Source of the DNA: an uncultured Bacteroidales bacterium
GTDB lineage: Bacteria; Bacteroidota; Bacteroidia; Bacteroidales; Paludibacteraceae
NCBI GenBank assembly: GCA_902778935.1
Contig: CACYZT010000002.1
Location: 1-64,000, forward strand
Length of the DNA: 64,000 nucleotides
Direction of reading: 5' to 3'
Numbering within the stretch: position 1 is the first letter of the stretch; each line of letters opens with the position of its first letter. Both the position numbers and the translations under genes were made by a program. The notes beneath the pieces are model-generated. The model did no database searches, was not told where the DNA came from, and was given only the letters and a program-made list of their open reading frames with translations. Below, piece after piece: positions 16,770-26,433 of this stretch.

Positions 16770-18341
16770 ATGGCAACACAAGAAGAAACATTTAAGAAAA
16801 TCGTGGCGCACTGCAAGGAGTACGGATTTGTCTTCCCCAGCAGCGAGATCTACGACGGCTTAGGCGCTGTGTATGACTACGGTCAGAACGGCGTGGAGTT
16901 AAAAAACAACATCAAACGCTATTGGTGGGATAGCATGACGCTGCTGCATGAGAATATCGTGGGTATTGATGCCGCTATCTTCATGCACCCGACGACTTGG
17001 AAAGCTTCCGGTCACGTGGATGCGTTCAACGACCCGCTAATTGACAACCGCGACAGCAAGAAGCGTTACCGCGCAGATGTGCTCATCGAGGACCAGCTCG
17101 CCAAATACGACGAGAAAATTGAGAAAGAGCTCGCCAAGGCACGCAAGCGTTTTGGAGACAATTTCGATGAGGAACTATATAAACAGACGAACGAACGCGT
17201 GCGCGAGCATATCGAGAAAAGAGAAGCGCTCCATACCCGTTTCGCCAAAGCGATGAACGATAACAACCTCGAGGAACTCAAGCAAATCATCCTCGATGAA
17301 GAAATTGTTTGCCCGATTAGCGGCACGCGCAACTGGACAGATGTGCGCCAATTCAACCTCATGTTCTCCACCGAGATGGGTTCGACAGCAGATGGCGCCA
17401 TGAAGATTTACCTTCGTCCGGAGACCGCACAGGGTATCTTCGTCAATTTCCTTAACGTGCAGAAGACCGGCCGCATGAAGATTCCTTTCGGTATCGCGCA
17501 AATCGGTAAGGCTTTCCGTAACGAGATTGTAGCCCGTCAGTTCATCTTCCGCATGCGTGAGTTCGAGCAGATGGAGATGCAGTTCTTCGTTCGTCCGGGC
17601 GAGGAACTCAAGTGGTTTGAGCACTGGAAGCAGTTCCGCCTCAAATGGCACAAAGCGCTCGGTCTGGGGGATGAGAAATACCGTTTCCACGACCACGACA
17701 AACTCGCGCACTATGCCAATGCAGCAACGGATATCGAGTTCCTCATGCCGTTCGGTTTCAAGGAGGTGGAAGGTATCCACAGCCGTACGAACTTCGACTT
17801 GTCCTCGCACGCTAAGTACAGCGGTAAGAAAATCGAGTATTTCGATACGGAACTCAACCAGTCCTACACCCCGTATGTCATTGAGACCTCTATCGGCGTG
17901 GACCGTATGTTCCTCAGCGTCATGTGCTCTTCGTTCGAGGAGCAGGCTCTCGAAGGCGGAGAGACACGTGTCGTTCTCCACTTGCCGCCGGTTCTGGCAC
18001 CTGTGAAGGCTTGTATCATGCCGCTCGTCAAGAAAGACGGACTGCCCGAGAAAGCACGCGAAATTATGAACGAACTGAAGTTCGACTTCAAGATTGCGTA
18101 CGATGAGAAGGACTCTATCGGCAAGCGCTATCGTCGTCAGGATGCTATCGGAACGCCGTTCTGCATCACCGTGGACCACGATACGCTCAATGACGGATGT
18201 GTCACCGTTCGCTACCGCGACACCATGGCGCAGGACCGCGTTAAGATTGAAGACCTGCACGAAATCATCCGCAAAGCCACCGACCCAAAAGAGCTCTACC
18301 GCAAAATCGTCGGCGACAGCTTCGAAGATTCGAATGAGTAA
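16770..18341 (+). CDS. glyS: Glycyl-tRNA synthetase, alpha2 type
   Basis: This 523-residue single-chain enzyme charges tRNA-Gly. It has the class II motifs: motif 1 region YDYGQNGVELKNNIKRYWW, motif 2 with FRNEIVARQFIFRMREFEQMEMQFF, and motif 3 with YVIETSIGVDRMFL, followed by an anticodon-binding domain (VLAPVKACIMPLV through KIEDLHEIIRK). This is the eukaryote-like form used by Bacteroidetes, not the alpha2-beta2 enzyme of Proteobacteria. Length and motifs are complete. A bidirectional terminator follows. Confidence 0.97.
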   Translation: MATQEETFKKIVAHCKEYGFVFPSSEIYDGLGAVYDYGQNGVELKNNIKRYWWDSMTLLHENIVGIDAAIFMHPTTWKASGHVDAFNDPLIDNRDSKKRYRADVLIEDQLAKYDEKIEKELAKARKRFGDNFDEELYKQTNERVREHIEKREALHTRFAKAMNDNNLEELKQIILDEEIVCPISGTRNWTDVRQFNLMFSTEMGSTADGAMKIYLRPETAQGIFVNFLNVQKTGRMKIPFGIAQIGKAFRNEIVARQFIFRMREFEQMEMQFFVRPGEELKWFEHWKQFRLKWHKALGLGDEKYRFHDHDKLAHYANAATDIEFLMPFGFKEVEGIHSRTNFDLSSHAKYSGKKIEYFDTELNQSYTPYVIETSIGVDRMFLSVMCSSFEEQALEGGETRVVLHLPPVLAPVKACIMPLVKKDGLPEKAREIMNELKFDFKIAYDEKDSIGKRYRRQDAIGTPFCITVDHDTLNDGCVTVRYRDTMAQDRVKIEDLHEIIRKATDPKELYRKIVGDSFEDSNE

Positions 18342-18346
18342 AAAGA

Positions 18347-18373
18347 AAAGCCCGCGGGTGCGGGCTTTTTTTA
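18347..18373. terminator. Bidirectional intrinsic terminator between glyS and the aminotransferase
   Basis: AAAGCCCGC at 18347-18355 pairs with GCGGGCTTT at 18360-18368 around a GGGT loop, followed by a T run. The A run before the stem gives a T run on the other strand. It lies between two convergent genes. Confidence 0.9.
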
Positions 18374-19558
18374 TGCATTGTATGCTTCCAGCGCTTTGCG
18401 CAATACAATCATCGCTTTGCCGAGGTCGTCCTTATTTAATACATACGCCATACGGACTTGGTGACGGCCTTCGTCAGGATTGGTATAGAAACCCGTTCCC
18501 GGCGCCATCATAATCGTAGCACCCTCATAGACAAAGTCCGTCAGACACCACTTGCAGAACTTCTCCACATCGTCCACCGGCAGCTCTACCATCACGTAGA
18601 AAGCGCCAGTCGGAGCCGGCGCAAAGACGCCCGGTATCTGGTTGAGCTGGTCAATCAGGAAATTACGGCGACTCAGATACTCGTCATACACCTCCTGCAT
18701 ATACTCCTCCGGCGTAGAAAGCGAAGCTTCAGCCACTATTTGTCCGAAAAGAGGCGGACTGAGACGCGCCTGGCAGAACTTCATCACCGCTTCACGCACG
18801 GCTTTGTTCTTCGTGATAAGTGCGCCGATACGGATACCGCACTCGCTGTAACGCTTCGAGACACTGTCCACAAGGATGACATTCTGCTCGATGCCCTCAA
18901 GGTGGCAAGCGGAGATATAAGGCGACTTGGTATAGATGAACTCGCGGTACACCTCATCAGAGATGAGGTAGAGGTTGTATTTCTTGACAAGATCGCGAAT
19001 CTGTCGCATCTCCTGCTTGGTGTACAGATAGCCCGTCGGATTGTTCGGATTGCAAATGAGAATCGCACGCGTCTTCGGCGTTATCTGCTTCTCAAACTCC
19101 TCCACAGGCGGCAGTTTGAAGCCGTTCTTGATGTCCGTCTTCACCGATTTTACCACCGCGCCAGCCGAAATTGCGAACGCCATGTAGTTCGCGTAACTGG
19201 GGTCTGTAACGATAATCTCATCGCCCGGATTCAGGCAACTCATATACGCGAACATAATAGCCTCCGAACCACCGGAAGTGATGATAATCTCATCCGGAGA
19301 GAGGTCTATTCCATAGGCTGCATAGTAACTTACCATCTTGGTTCTCAGCGATTTGAGACCTTGCGACGGCGAGTAAGCCAAGATGTCCTGGTTGAATTTC
19401 TTGACTGCCTCCATGGCCTGTGGCGGTGTCTTGATGTCCGGCTGACCGATATTGAGATGATACACATGTACGCCTGCCAGTTTGGCAGCATCGGCATACT
19501 TGGCCAGTTTGCGAATCGGGCTCTCAGGCATCGATTGCGCCCGTAAACTTATTTCCAT
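18371..19558 (-). CDS. PLP-dependent class I/II aminotransferase (AspC-like)
   Basis: This 395-residue fold-type I aminotransferase has the substrate loop YHLNIGQPDIKTPP, the NPNNPTGYL block, DEVYREF, and the PLP lysine in VDSVSKRYSECGIRIG. It probably transfers amino groups between aspartate or aromatic amino acids and 2-oxoglutarate; specificity cannot be set. The start at MEISLRAQSMPESPIRKL fits the family. The gene overlaps the lipoate ligase gene by 35 nt, so the two are probably co-transcribed. Confidence 0.9.
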   Translation of the reverse strand: MEISLRAQSMPESPIRKLAKYADAAKLAGVHVYHLNIGQPDIKTPPQAMEAVKKFNQDILAYSPSQGLKSLRTKMVSYYAAYGIDLSPDEIIITSGGSEAIMFAYMSCLNPGDEIIVTDPSYANYMAFAISAGAVVKSVKTDIKNGFKLPPVEEFEKQITPKTRAILICNPNNPTGYLYTKQEMRQIRDLVKKYNLYLISDEVYREFIYTKSPYISACHLEGIEQNVILVDSVSKRYSECGIRIGALITKNKAVREAVMKFCQARLSPPLFGQIVAEASLSTPEEYMQEVYDEYLSRRNFLIDQLNQIPGVFAPAPTGAFYVMVELPVDDVEKFCKWCLTDFVYEGATIMMAPGTGFYTNPDEGRHQVRMAYVLNKDDLGKAMIVLRKALEAYNA

Positions 19559-20177
19559 ACTCTTCTATATATGCGCGTAACGCGCGTATGTTTATAAAGG
19601 TGTTTGTTATTTCTTTCAGGTTCACGACGCGTTGCCGTACGGACGCCACGCCGTGTTTGTTCAGTTTCTCTTTCGTCGGTGTGATGGCGTTTTGCAGCGC
19701 TTCGAAATTGACATCGTAGAGCAATGTGCCGTGTACGATTGTGCCCGTAGGCGTTGCGTAACACGCTGTGCCCGATACTTTCCGTCCGTCAATCAGGATA
19801 TCGTTATGCGCCGTGGTGACGGCCGGTATTCCTTTGTCTCTCAGCGCATGAGCAATCATCGTCAGGAACTGCTCGAATACCCGTTCGCTATGCGTGTCCG
19901 GCGAAACGAAACTAATCATCAGATTGCCTTCGTCCGCATAAACGCACCCACCTCCACTCTTGCGCTGCACAACGGCAATACCGTGTTCGCGACAATAGGC
20001 TTCGTTCACTTCCACTTCAGCGCTCTGGTGACGACCGTAGATAACAGTGGGCGGCACAATCCATGTGAAAAGCGTCGGCTCTTTCACTTCGCGCACCATG
20101 TCCTGCTCTATCTGCAAGTACTCAGCCAGCGACATCCCATCTTTAAATCGTACAATCGTCAATCGTCCAATCGTCAA
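19524..20177 (-). CDS. lplA: Lipoate-protein ligase A family protein
   Basis: This 217-residue protein belongs to the LplA/LipB-fold ligases: VIYGRHQSAEVEVN, the RKSGGGCVYADEGNLMISF lipoyl-AMP loop, then DILIDGRKVSGTACYAT with the catalytic Lys region. It should attach lipoate or octanoate to the E2 and GcvH proteins. It lacks the C-terminal accessory domain of E. coli LplA, so a separate partner may be needed. The first residues (MTIGRLTIVRF) are encoded by an ACGATTG-type tandem repeat that also spans the intergenic junction; the ATG at residue 15 is an alternative start. Confidence 0.87.
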   Translation of the reverse strand: MTIGRLTIVRFKDGMSLAEYLQIEQDMVREVKEPTLFTWIVPPTVIYGRHQSAEVEVNEAYCREHGIAVVQRKSGGGCVYADEGNLMISFVSPDTHSERVFEQFLTMIAHALRDKGIPAVTTAHNDILIDGRKVSGTACYATPTGTIVHGTLLYDVNFEALQNAITPTKEKLNKHGVASVRQRVVNLKEITNTFINIRALRAYIEEYGNKFTGAIDA

Positions 20178-20182
20178 TCGTT
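20146..20182 (-). repeat. ACGATTG-type 7-8 nt tandem repeat across the guaD-lplA junction
   Basis: On the minus strand about five units (ACGATG, ACGATTGG, ACGATTG, ACGATTGT, ACGATTT) run from just after the guaD stop into the first codons of lplA. A similar array occupies the alaS-gtrA junction at 21891-21921. Confidence 0.75.
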
Positions 20183-21463
20183 TTACATCACCGGCTCCGT
20201 CAGTTCCACACCGCGGCAGAAACGGCGTTTGATATCGCGGTCATCGCCCAAATAGATATAGCGTTCCAATCGCTGCTCGAGCGTGTAGTTGTCGAAATTG
20301 AGGTAACGGTCATCTATCAGCAGCGCATCGAACTCATAGCCCGGCTCGAACGAACCTACTTTTCCGAAGAACGAACCGCCGCCTTTGGTTGCCAGATAGA
20401 AGACCTCACTCAGGCTGAGGAACGGCATCTCGCCGCGCGTCTGCGAATAATTGAGTTTGCTTACCTGTATCGCATATTGCATCACGCGCAACATCGACAT
20501 GTGATGTCCCGCAGACACATCGGTACCTAACGCCACATGGATTCCTTCGTTGAGGAACTTGCGAATAGGCGCCATGCCGGACGACAAATTGCTATTCGAC
20601 ATCGGACAGTGTACCACATACACACCGTTGCGTTTCATCAGTTCGAGTTCTTCGCCGTCGGTGAAACAACAATGTGCCATCAGCGTCGGCGTTTGACCGA
20701 ACAGACCGTATTTGTTGTATGCATCGCCGTAACAGGTGGAGTCCGGCTCCAGTTCCTTTACCCAGTCTATCTCCGAGCGATTCTCCGAGAGATGTGACTG
20801 CACGGGCAGACCGGTCTCGGCGGCATACGCACCTAACGCACGAAGCATCCCGTCCGAACAGGAAGGAATAAAACGCGGCGTGATGATAGGTTTCACCAGT
20901 CCGTTGGGACTATGCTCATCGAGGTGCGCTTTCAGCATCCGCAGACCATCCATCACTTCTTCGGTCGTGTTCTGCAGCGTCTCAGGACTGTTGCGGTTCA
21001 TGCCCACAAGACCTACATACGCACCCATTCCGGCTTGGATAAACAGGTCGGCAAGGATACGCGTGGACTCCGGATGAATCGTCCCGAAAACGGCACTACG
21101 CATCGTTCCCTGCATCCATAGCTCGTGTACGAAACGGCGGTACAGACGACGCGCATAATCGGGATTAGCGTATTTCGTTTCCTCGGGGAACGTATAGGTG
21201 TTGAGCCACGGTAATAACTCGAGGTCAAGCGCCAAACCCATGTTACGGTACTGCGGCGCATGAACGTGCAGGTCGTTGAAAGCGGGGATAAGCAGTTTAT
21301 CGCCGAAATCCATCACCTGACGACGCCAGTCGATATTCTCCGGCAGTTCTGTGTAGATACCTTCAATCAGGCCGTTCGACTTCACCACAACATAACCATG
21401 CGGGATAATCGCCAGTTTCTGCGGAGTCGGAGTATAGATGATATTTGCTCTATAGATTCTCAT
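20183..21463 (-). CDS. guaD: Guanine deaminase (amidohydrolase family)
   Basis: This 426-residue enzyme converts guanine to xanthine and ammonia. The metal-binding HVHAPQY near residue 67, SHLSEN (about 230), the later HC pair in LMAHCCFTDGEEL and the GTDVSAGHHMSML block match guanine deaminases of the amidohydrolase superfamily. Length is normal. It overlaps the GtrA-like gene by 4 nt. Purine salvage is the likely role. Confidence 0.92.
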   Translation of the reverse strand: MRIYRANIIYTPTPQKLAIIPHGYVVVKSNGLIEGIYTELPENIDWRRQVMDFGDKLLIPAFNDLHVHAPQYRNMGLALDLELLPWLNTYTFPEETKYANPDYARRLYRRFVHELWMQGTMRSAVFGTIHPESTRILADLFIQAGMGAYVGLVGMNRNSPETLQNTTEEVMDGLRMLKAHLDEHSPNGLVKPIITPRFIPSCSDGMLRALGAYAAETGLPVQSHLSENRSEIDWVKELEPDSTCYGDAYNKYGLFGQTPTLMAHCCFTDGEELELMKRNGVYVVHCPMSNSNLSSGMAPIRKFLNEGIHVALGTDVSAGHHMSMLRVMQYAIQVSKLNYSQTRGEMPFLSLSEVFYLATKGGGSFFGKVGSFEPGYEFDALLIDDRYLNFDNYTLEQRLERYIYLGDDRDIKRRFCRGVELTEPVM

Positions 21464-21891
21464 GCTTTGGGTTTCTTAAAAAAGACCAGACAAATCAGAT
21501 AATTGATGCACCCTCCGATAAAGATGACGAATAGGCTGATGAGGTCGTCTCTCCATTCGGGGAAAGTGGCCAACGCTAACGGAAGCAGACCAAACTGAAC
21601 GACCAGATTGATGGCTCGCGCAAAGAGAAAACCGCCTGCGTTCTTCTTATTGGGATGCGTGTTAAAGGTGTACCAATTGGATAAGAAATAATTAGGTACC
21701 ATCTCCAACGCATAGCCTATTCCGAAGGCTACATAATATAGCACCGTTCCCTTCTCGGGATTACTCATCATCAGGAGTGCCGCCATGAAGAACCATGTTT
21801 GCAGCAAAGCTCCCGTGGTACCGATGATTAGAAATCGAACAGCACTACGAGGTTTCTCGGGCAGATATCCGGTGGGAAGCTTCAGTTTCAT
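21460..21891 (-). CDS. GtrA family membrane protein
   Basis: From the ATG at 21891 this is a 143-residue protein with four hydrophobic helices; AVRFLIIGTTGALLQTWFFM and the LSNWYTF block match the GtrA fold. An open frame with a TTG start reaches back to 21921, but that part ([10 protein letters not shown]) is wholly encoded by a short tandem repeat, so I prefer the later ATG. It sits among housekeeping genes and may serve teichoic-like or LPS decoration elsewhere in the genome. Confidence 0.75.
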   Translation of the reverse strand: MKLKLPTGYLPEKPRSAVRFLIIGTTGALLQTWFFMAALLMMSNPEKGTVLYYVAFGIGYALEMVPNYFLSNWYTFNTHPNKKNAGGFLFARAINLVVQFGLLPLALATFPEWRDDLISLFVIFIGGCINYLICLVFFKKPKA

Positions 21892-21921
21892 TCGTATATT
21901 CGTCAATCGTCCATTCGTCAA
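21891..21921 (-). repeat. ACGAATG/ACGATTG tandem repeat at the alaS-gtrA junction
   Basis: On the minus strand GACGAATG, GACGATTG, ACGAATAT and ACGAATG run from the alaS stop to the probable gtrA start. Unit length and orientation match the array at 20146-20182. Confidence 0.75.
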
Positions 21922-24542
21922 TTAAGCGCGGCGAGCAGTTCTTCCAGGGCTGCATCCAGACCGTTGACATCGCGTCCTCCGGCTGTTGCCATCCATGGCT
22001 GACCGCCACCGCCACCTTGGATATGCTTAGCTGCCGACTTGATCATCGCACCGGCATTCTTGCCTTCTTCCACCAGCGGTTGGCTCAGGAACACAGCTAT
22101 CGTCGGCTTGCCTTCGAACTGCGTTGCGGCTACCACAGCGAACTTCACATCGGTGAATTTACCGCGAAGCAATGGCATCACGCCGCGAATCATCTCTGGG
22201 TTATGCTCGCCCTGCAGACGTACCAGTTTGATATCGCCGAAATCCTCTGCCTTGGCAATCAGTTTGTCGCGATATTGCTCTATCTTCTCCGCCATGAACT
22301 GCTCTATCTGCTTCTTCAGACCGGCGTTCTCGTCTATCGAACGACGGATAGCACCCGTCAAATCCGGAGCATTGTTGAACAGGCTCTTCAGCCCGTTGAG
22401 AGTGTCTTGCGCTGCATAGTACAATTCGTCTGCTTTCGCTGCCGTGACGGCCTCGATACGACGCACACCGGCTGCTACTGACGTCTCCATCACAATACGG
22501 ATAGAACCGATTTTACCCGTGCTCGACACATGGCAACCACCGCACAGCTCGACCGAGTCGCCGAACTTAATCACACGCACGTCATCGCCGTATTTCTCTC
22601 CGAACAACGCCATCGCACCCATCGCCTTGGCTTCCGCTATCGGCGTGTGACGGCTCTCCTCCAGATGATAATCTTGACGGATGAACGCGTTTGCCAACTG
22701 CTCCACCTTACGCAACTCTTCCGGCGTCACTTTCTGGAAATGAGAGAAGTCAAAACGCAGGCTGTCAGCGGTCACGAACGAACCTTTCTGCTCTACGTGC
22801 TTGCCCAGTACTTCGCGCAACGCATAGTGAACAATGTGCGTAGCCGAGTGATTGCACATGATAGCCTGACGGCGTGCGGCATCAACGACAGCCGTTAGCT
22901 TTTGACCGTTAGCCGTTAATTCCTCCGGCAGTTCCGTCATGATATGTACCGGCAGACCGTTCTCGCGCTTGGTATCCACAATCGTAAATTGCAAATCGCC
23001 CAATTGTAAATATCCTGTGTCTCCTACCTCACCGCCCATCTCTGCGTAGAACGGCGTCTTGTCGAGCACAACTTGATAATAACTCTTGCCTTTCTGGCTC
23101 ACTTGACGGTAACGCAGAATATGCGTCTCAACGCTCAGTTGGTCGTAACCCACGAACTCCGTTTCGCCTTCCGCCAGCACGGTCCAGTCGCCGAGGTCTT
23201 GTTTGTTAGCCTCGCGTCCCATCGATTTCTGGTGCTCAAGCGCTTTGTTGTATTCGTCTTCGTTGGTCGTGAATCCGTTCTCGCGAAGAATGAGTTCCGT
23301 CAGGTCGAGCGGGAATCCGTAAGTATCTTTGAGGGTGAACACATCCACGCCGCTAATCTCGGTCTTACCTGCCTTACGCGCCTCGTCCATCAGTTTGTCG
23401 AGCAGCGTGATTCCTTTATCCAGCGTACGGAGGAATGCCTCCTCTTCGCTCTTGATAACCGGCACTATCTGGGCCTCCTGCTGCTTCAGTTCAGGATAAG
23501 CGTCTCCCAGGTCTTCTATCAGTTGCGGAACAAGCTGATAGAGGAAGGCGCTACGCATGTTAAGGAACGTATAGCCGTAACGAACGGCACGTCTTAATAT
23601 CCGTCGTATCACATATCCCGCTTTCTCGTTCGATGGCAACTGACCGTCCGTGATAGCGAACGCAATAGTACGGATATGGTCCGCAATCACGCGCATAGCG
23701 ATATCGGTCTTCTCAGATTTTCCATACTCGCATCCGCAGATAGCGCCGATTTTCTTGAGCATCGGTTGGAACACATCCGTGTCGTAGTTCGAGGTCTTGC
23801 CCTGTATCGTACGAACCAGACGCTCGAAGCCCATACCCGTGTCTATCACTTTCTTGGCCAGCGGCTCCAGCGAACCGTCCGCCTTGCGGTTGTATTGCAT
23901 GAAAACGATATTCCAAATCTCAATCACCTGCGGATGATCTTTATTCACCAGTTCACGTCCGGGCACTTTAGCGCGTTCTTCTGCACTACGGCTGTCCACA
24001 TGTATCTCCGAGCACGGACCGCAAGGACCGGTATCACCCATCTCCCAGAAGTTATCATGCTTGTTGCCGTTCAGGATATGGTCTGCCGGCAAGTGTTTTG
24101 CCCAGATGGAAGCGGCTTCATCATCGCGAGCCAGTCCTTCTTCCGGTGAACCCTCAAACACCGTCGCATACAGGTTCTCAGGGTTAATCTTCAGCACATC
24201 CACGATATACTCCCATGCGAAATCAATCGCCTCTTTCTTGAAGTAATCGCCGAACGACCAGTTACCTAACATCTCAAACATCGTGTGGTGGTATGTGTCG
24301 TGTCCCACTTCCTCCAGGTCGTTGTGCTTACCGCTCACGCGCAGACATTTCTGACTGTCCGCCACGCGAGGATATTTTATTGGATCGTTACCTAAGATGA
24401 TTCCCTTCCACGGGTTCATACCCGCGTTGGTGAACATCAGCGTTGGATCGTCTTTGATTACCATCGGAGCCGAAGGCACTATCTGGTGACCTTTCGACGC
24501 CATAAAATCCAAAAAGGATTGTCTAATCTCTTTACTTGTCAT
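21918..24542 (-). CDS. alaS: Alanyl-tRNA synthetase
   Basis: This 874-residue enzyme charges tRNA-Ala. Visible are the N-terminal class II core ([31 protein letters not shown]), the editing domain with [13 protein letters not shown] and the zinc motif [12 protein letters not shown], and the C-terminal [14 protein letters not shown] of the C-Ala domain. Length is normal. Around residues 540-555 ([13 protein letters not shown]) the coding DNA is a TAACGGC-type repeat, unusual for such a conserved gene. It overlaps pdxA by 11 nt, suggesting an operon. Confidence 0.97.
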   Translation of the reverse strand: MTSKEIRQSFLDFMASKGHQIVPSAPMVIKDDPTLMFTNAGMNPWKGIILGNDPIKYPRVADSQKCLRVSGKHNDLEEVGHDTYHHTMFEMLGNWSFGDYFKKEAIDFAWEYIVDVLKINPENLYATVFEGSPEEGLARDDEAASIWAKHLPADHILNGNKHDNFWEMGDTGPCGPCSEIHVDSRSAEERAKVPGRELVNKDHPQVIEIWNIVFMQYNRKADGSLEPLAKKVIDTGMGFERLVRTIQGKTSNYDTDVFQPMLKKIGAICGCEYGKSEKTDIAMRVIADHIRTIAFAITDGQLPSNEKAGYVIRRILRRAVRYGYTFLNMRSAFLYQLVPQLIEDLGDAYPELKQQEAQIVPVIKSEEEAFLRTLDKGITLLDKLMDEARKAGKTEISGVDVFTLKDTYGFPLDLTELILRENGFTTNEDEYNKALEHQKSMGREANKQDLGDWTVLAEGETEFVGYDQLSVETHILRYRQVSQKGKSYYQVVLDKTPFYAEMGGEVGDTGYLQLGDLQFTIVDTKRENGLPVHIMTELPEELTANGQKLTAVVDAARRQAIMCNHSATHIVHYALREVLGKHVEQKGSFVTADSLRFDFSHFQKVTPEELRKVEQLANAFIRQDYHLEESRHTPIAEAKAMGAMALFGEKYGDDVRVIKFGDSVELCGGCHVSSTGKIGSIRIVMETSVAAGVRRIEAVTAAKADELYYAAQDTLNGLKSLFNNAPDLTGAIRRSIDENAGLKKQIEQFMAEKIEQYRDKLIAKAEDFGDIKLVRLQGEHNPEMIRGVMPLLRGKFTDVKFAVVAATQFEGKPTIAVFLSQPLVEEGKNAGAMIKSAAKHIQGGGGGQPWMATAGGRDVNGLDAALEELLAALN

Positions 24543-25647
24543 CTATTTGTGTATTTTTATTTTCAAATCGATTTCCACCGGTCGTGGTCTTGAAGTCTAT
24601 AAACTCTCGTCTGGGCCGTCCCTCAATATCCGTCCGCTCGATAAACGGCAACGGATTAGCGGTGTTGGCATCGTAGTCTGCACGCTGACGAAGCACGTCT
24701 ATCGCCATGAAAAGCGCATTGCGCATACTCGATTCATCCGCTTGGTTCTTGCCTGCGATGTCGTATGCCGTTCCGTGGTCAGGCGAAGTACGAACGATAC
24801 TCAGTCCCGCCGTATAATTGACGCCACTCATGTTCAGCGTCTTGAAGGGTATCAAGCCCTGGTCGTGATACATAGCGAGCACGGCGTCAAACTGCAGATA
24901 GTGCTCCGAACCGAAGAAACCGTCTGCCGCATACGGACCGAACGCCCATATACCCTGCTCTTTCGCTTTCTCGATAGCCGGACTGATAATCTCCTGCTCT
25001 TCCTTGCCCAGCAATCCCTGGTCGCCGGCATGCGGATTGAGCGCTAACACGGCGATACGCGGTTTCTCCATACCGAAATCGCGCTTGAGCGACTGGTTAA
25101 GCAGCGTCAGCTTGCTTACAATCCGCTCTTCGGTTATCTGCGAAGGGATTTCAGCTATCGACACATGATTGCAAACCAGCGCCACACGCAGATTACCCGC
25201 ACACAGCATCATCAGTTGCTCACCTTCGAAACGCTCTGCTAACCATTCTGTATGACCGCCTTTGAGCGCCTCTTTATTCAGCGGAGCCGTCACAAGCGCC
25301 TGTACTTTGCCCTCTTTAAGGTCTCTGCACGCACGCTCCAACGAAGCTTTAGCAGCTTTGTTGGCATCCTCACTCGGCGAACCGATGTTCACAGGCAGAT
25401 TGTCCGAGTAACAGGTGATGAGGTTCAGACGACTGTCTTTCGCCTGCTCCGGGCTGTCTATCAGGTTCCATGTGATATTACGGTATTCCTCTCCTAACGT
25501 CTGGATATGCTGCTTGGCTACGGCGGCATTGCCGTAAATCACAGGACGCATAATCTCAAACACATATCCGTTCAGCAGCGATTTGATAATCACCTCGTAT
25601 CCCACGCCGTTCGTATCACCGGCTGTTATTGCTATTATTGGTTTCAT
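24532..25647 (-). CDS. pdxA: 4-hydroxythreonine-4-phosphate dehydrogenase
   Basis: This 371-residue enzyme performs the NAD-dependent oxidation step of the DXP-dependent pyridoxal phosphate pathway. The family blocks [52 protein letters not shown] and [14 protein letters not shown] are all present, with metal-binding His residues. The C terminus ([10 protein letters not shown]) is a short polar tail reaching into alaS. Bacteroidetes PdxA proteins are usually slightly longer than those of E. coli, as here. Confidence 0.95.
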   Translation of the reverse strand: MKPIIAITAGDTNGVGYEVIIKSLLNGYVFEIMRPVIYGNAAVAKQHIQTLGEEYRNITWNLIDSPEQAKDSRLNLITCYSDNLPVNIGSPSEDANKAAKASLERACRDLKEGKVQALVTAPLNKEALKGGHTEWLAERFEGEQLMMLCAGNLRVALVCNHVSIAEIPSQITEERIVSKLTLLNQSLKRDFGMEKPRIAVLALNPHAGDQGLLGKEEQEIISPAIEKAKEQGIWAFGPYAADGFFGSEHYLQFDAVLAMYHDQGLIPFKTLNMSGVNYTAGLSIVRTSPDHGTAYDIAGKNQADESSMRNALFMAIDVLRQRADYDANTANPLPFIERTDIEGRPRREFIDFKTTTGGNRFENKNTQIDDK

Positions 25648-25667
25648 ATATTTAGAATTTTCTTGTA

Positions 25668-25725
25668 TCCTACAGGCCGCAGGCCGGTCCTACAGTGTAG
25701 CGGTCCTACAGCGTAAGCGGTCTGA
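25668..25725. repeat. 16-17 bp tandem repeat in the pdxA-nitroreductase gap
   Basis: CGGTCCTACAGTGTAG at 25685-25700, CGGTCCTACAGCGTAAG at 25701-25717 and a partial third copy form a tandem repeat, with a related CCTACAG copy upstream. Similar CCTACAG/GCGGTC words occur at about 46152-46180. Confidence 0.6.
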
Positions 25726-25759
25726 GGTCACACCTGCTTCAGGCGGTCAGCGCACAGCG

Positions 25760-26278
25760 CTATTTCATTTCCTCGTTATGCACCTTCTCATATTTCAGCC
25801 GAGTAAGGTCAAATGAACTCTTCTCCTCGTCCGGATAGCCCAACGCAATCGCACATAGCACTTCGAATGGCTCAGGGATGTTACATAGTTTTTTCACCAA
25901 CTCGGGCGCACCTTCACGCTCATATACATGGCACCAACATGCACCCAAACCCTGCTCAGCCGCCGCTAACAGGATATGCTCTGCGGCAATCGCTCCGTCC
26001 GCCATCCATGTGTTGTCGCATAACGTCGGGTTAAGCGCTATCACAATCGCTGCCGTCGCGGTGTTGAACATCCCGCTGCCGTACGTACGACAAGCGGTCA
26101 ACGGACGTAACTTAGCCTCGTCGCGAACCACAATGAACTCCCACGGACAGGTCCGTTTGGCACTCGGAGACATTAGCGCGCAGCGCAATAAATAGTCTAT
26201 TTTCTCTTGCTCTATCGGCTGAGACGTGTACTTGCGTACAGACCGCCGTTTCTGACATAATTTTTCAAAATTGTCCAT
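25760..26278 (-). CDS. Nitroreductase family protein (FMN-dependent)
   Basis: This 172-residue protein has the family blocks RRSVRKYTSQPIEQEKIDYLL, MSPSAKRTCPWEFIVV, HILLAAAEQGLGACWC and ALGYPDEEK. It should bind FMN and reduce quinones or nitro compounds with NAD(P)H as a dimer in the cytoplasm. Physiological substrate unknown. It is the first gene of a minus-strand run that continues through pdxA and alaS; its own promoter is visible at 26298-26329. Confidence 0.9.
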   Translation of the reverse strand: MDNFEKLCQKRRSVRKYTSQPIEQEKIDYLLRCALMSPSAKRTCPWEFIVVRDEAKLRPLTACRTYGSGMFNTATAAIVIALNPTLCDNTWMADGAIAAEHILLAAAEQGLGACWCHVYEREGAPELVKKLCNIPEPFEVLCAIALGYPDEEKSSFDLTRLKYEKVHNEEMK

Positions 26279-26297
26279 AGTAATCCAAATTAGCGTG

Positions 26298-26329
26298 CAA
26301 AGTTACAACAAATTTTTCAAATAAACAAG
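26298..26329 (-). promoter_or_regulatory. Promoter of the nitroreductase gene
   Basis: On the minus strand CTTG at 26326-26329 and TAACTTTG at 26298-26305 are 20 nt apart. Confidence 0.6.
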
Positions 26330-26383
26330 ATTTTTAGAAAAAAAATTCGTCTGTGCTCGCACAAATGTAATTATTCCTCGCGC

Positions 26384-26416
26384 GCTTGCATATATGAAAA
26401 AAAAGTTGTATCTTTG
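26384..26416 (+). promoter_or_regulatory. Promoter of the sugar dehydrogenase cluster
   Basis: CTTG at 26384-26387 within GCTTGCATATATG and TATCTTTG at 26409-26416 are 21 nt apart, with an A-rich spacer. The TTGCATATATG word recurs at the -33 box of the 15642 promoter. Confidence 0.65.
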
Positions 26417-26433
26417 CAGGCTTTTTTGATAAA

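Noticed and set aside
17175..18260. 361-codon open frame antisense to glyS
   Set aside because: It mirrors the codon pattern of glyS, has no family features and no promoter; the glyS frame is fully conserved.
18458..19546. 362-codon open frame antisense to the aminotransferase
   Set aside because: Shadow frame; the minus-strand gene has the complete PLP enzyme motifs.
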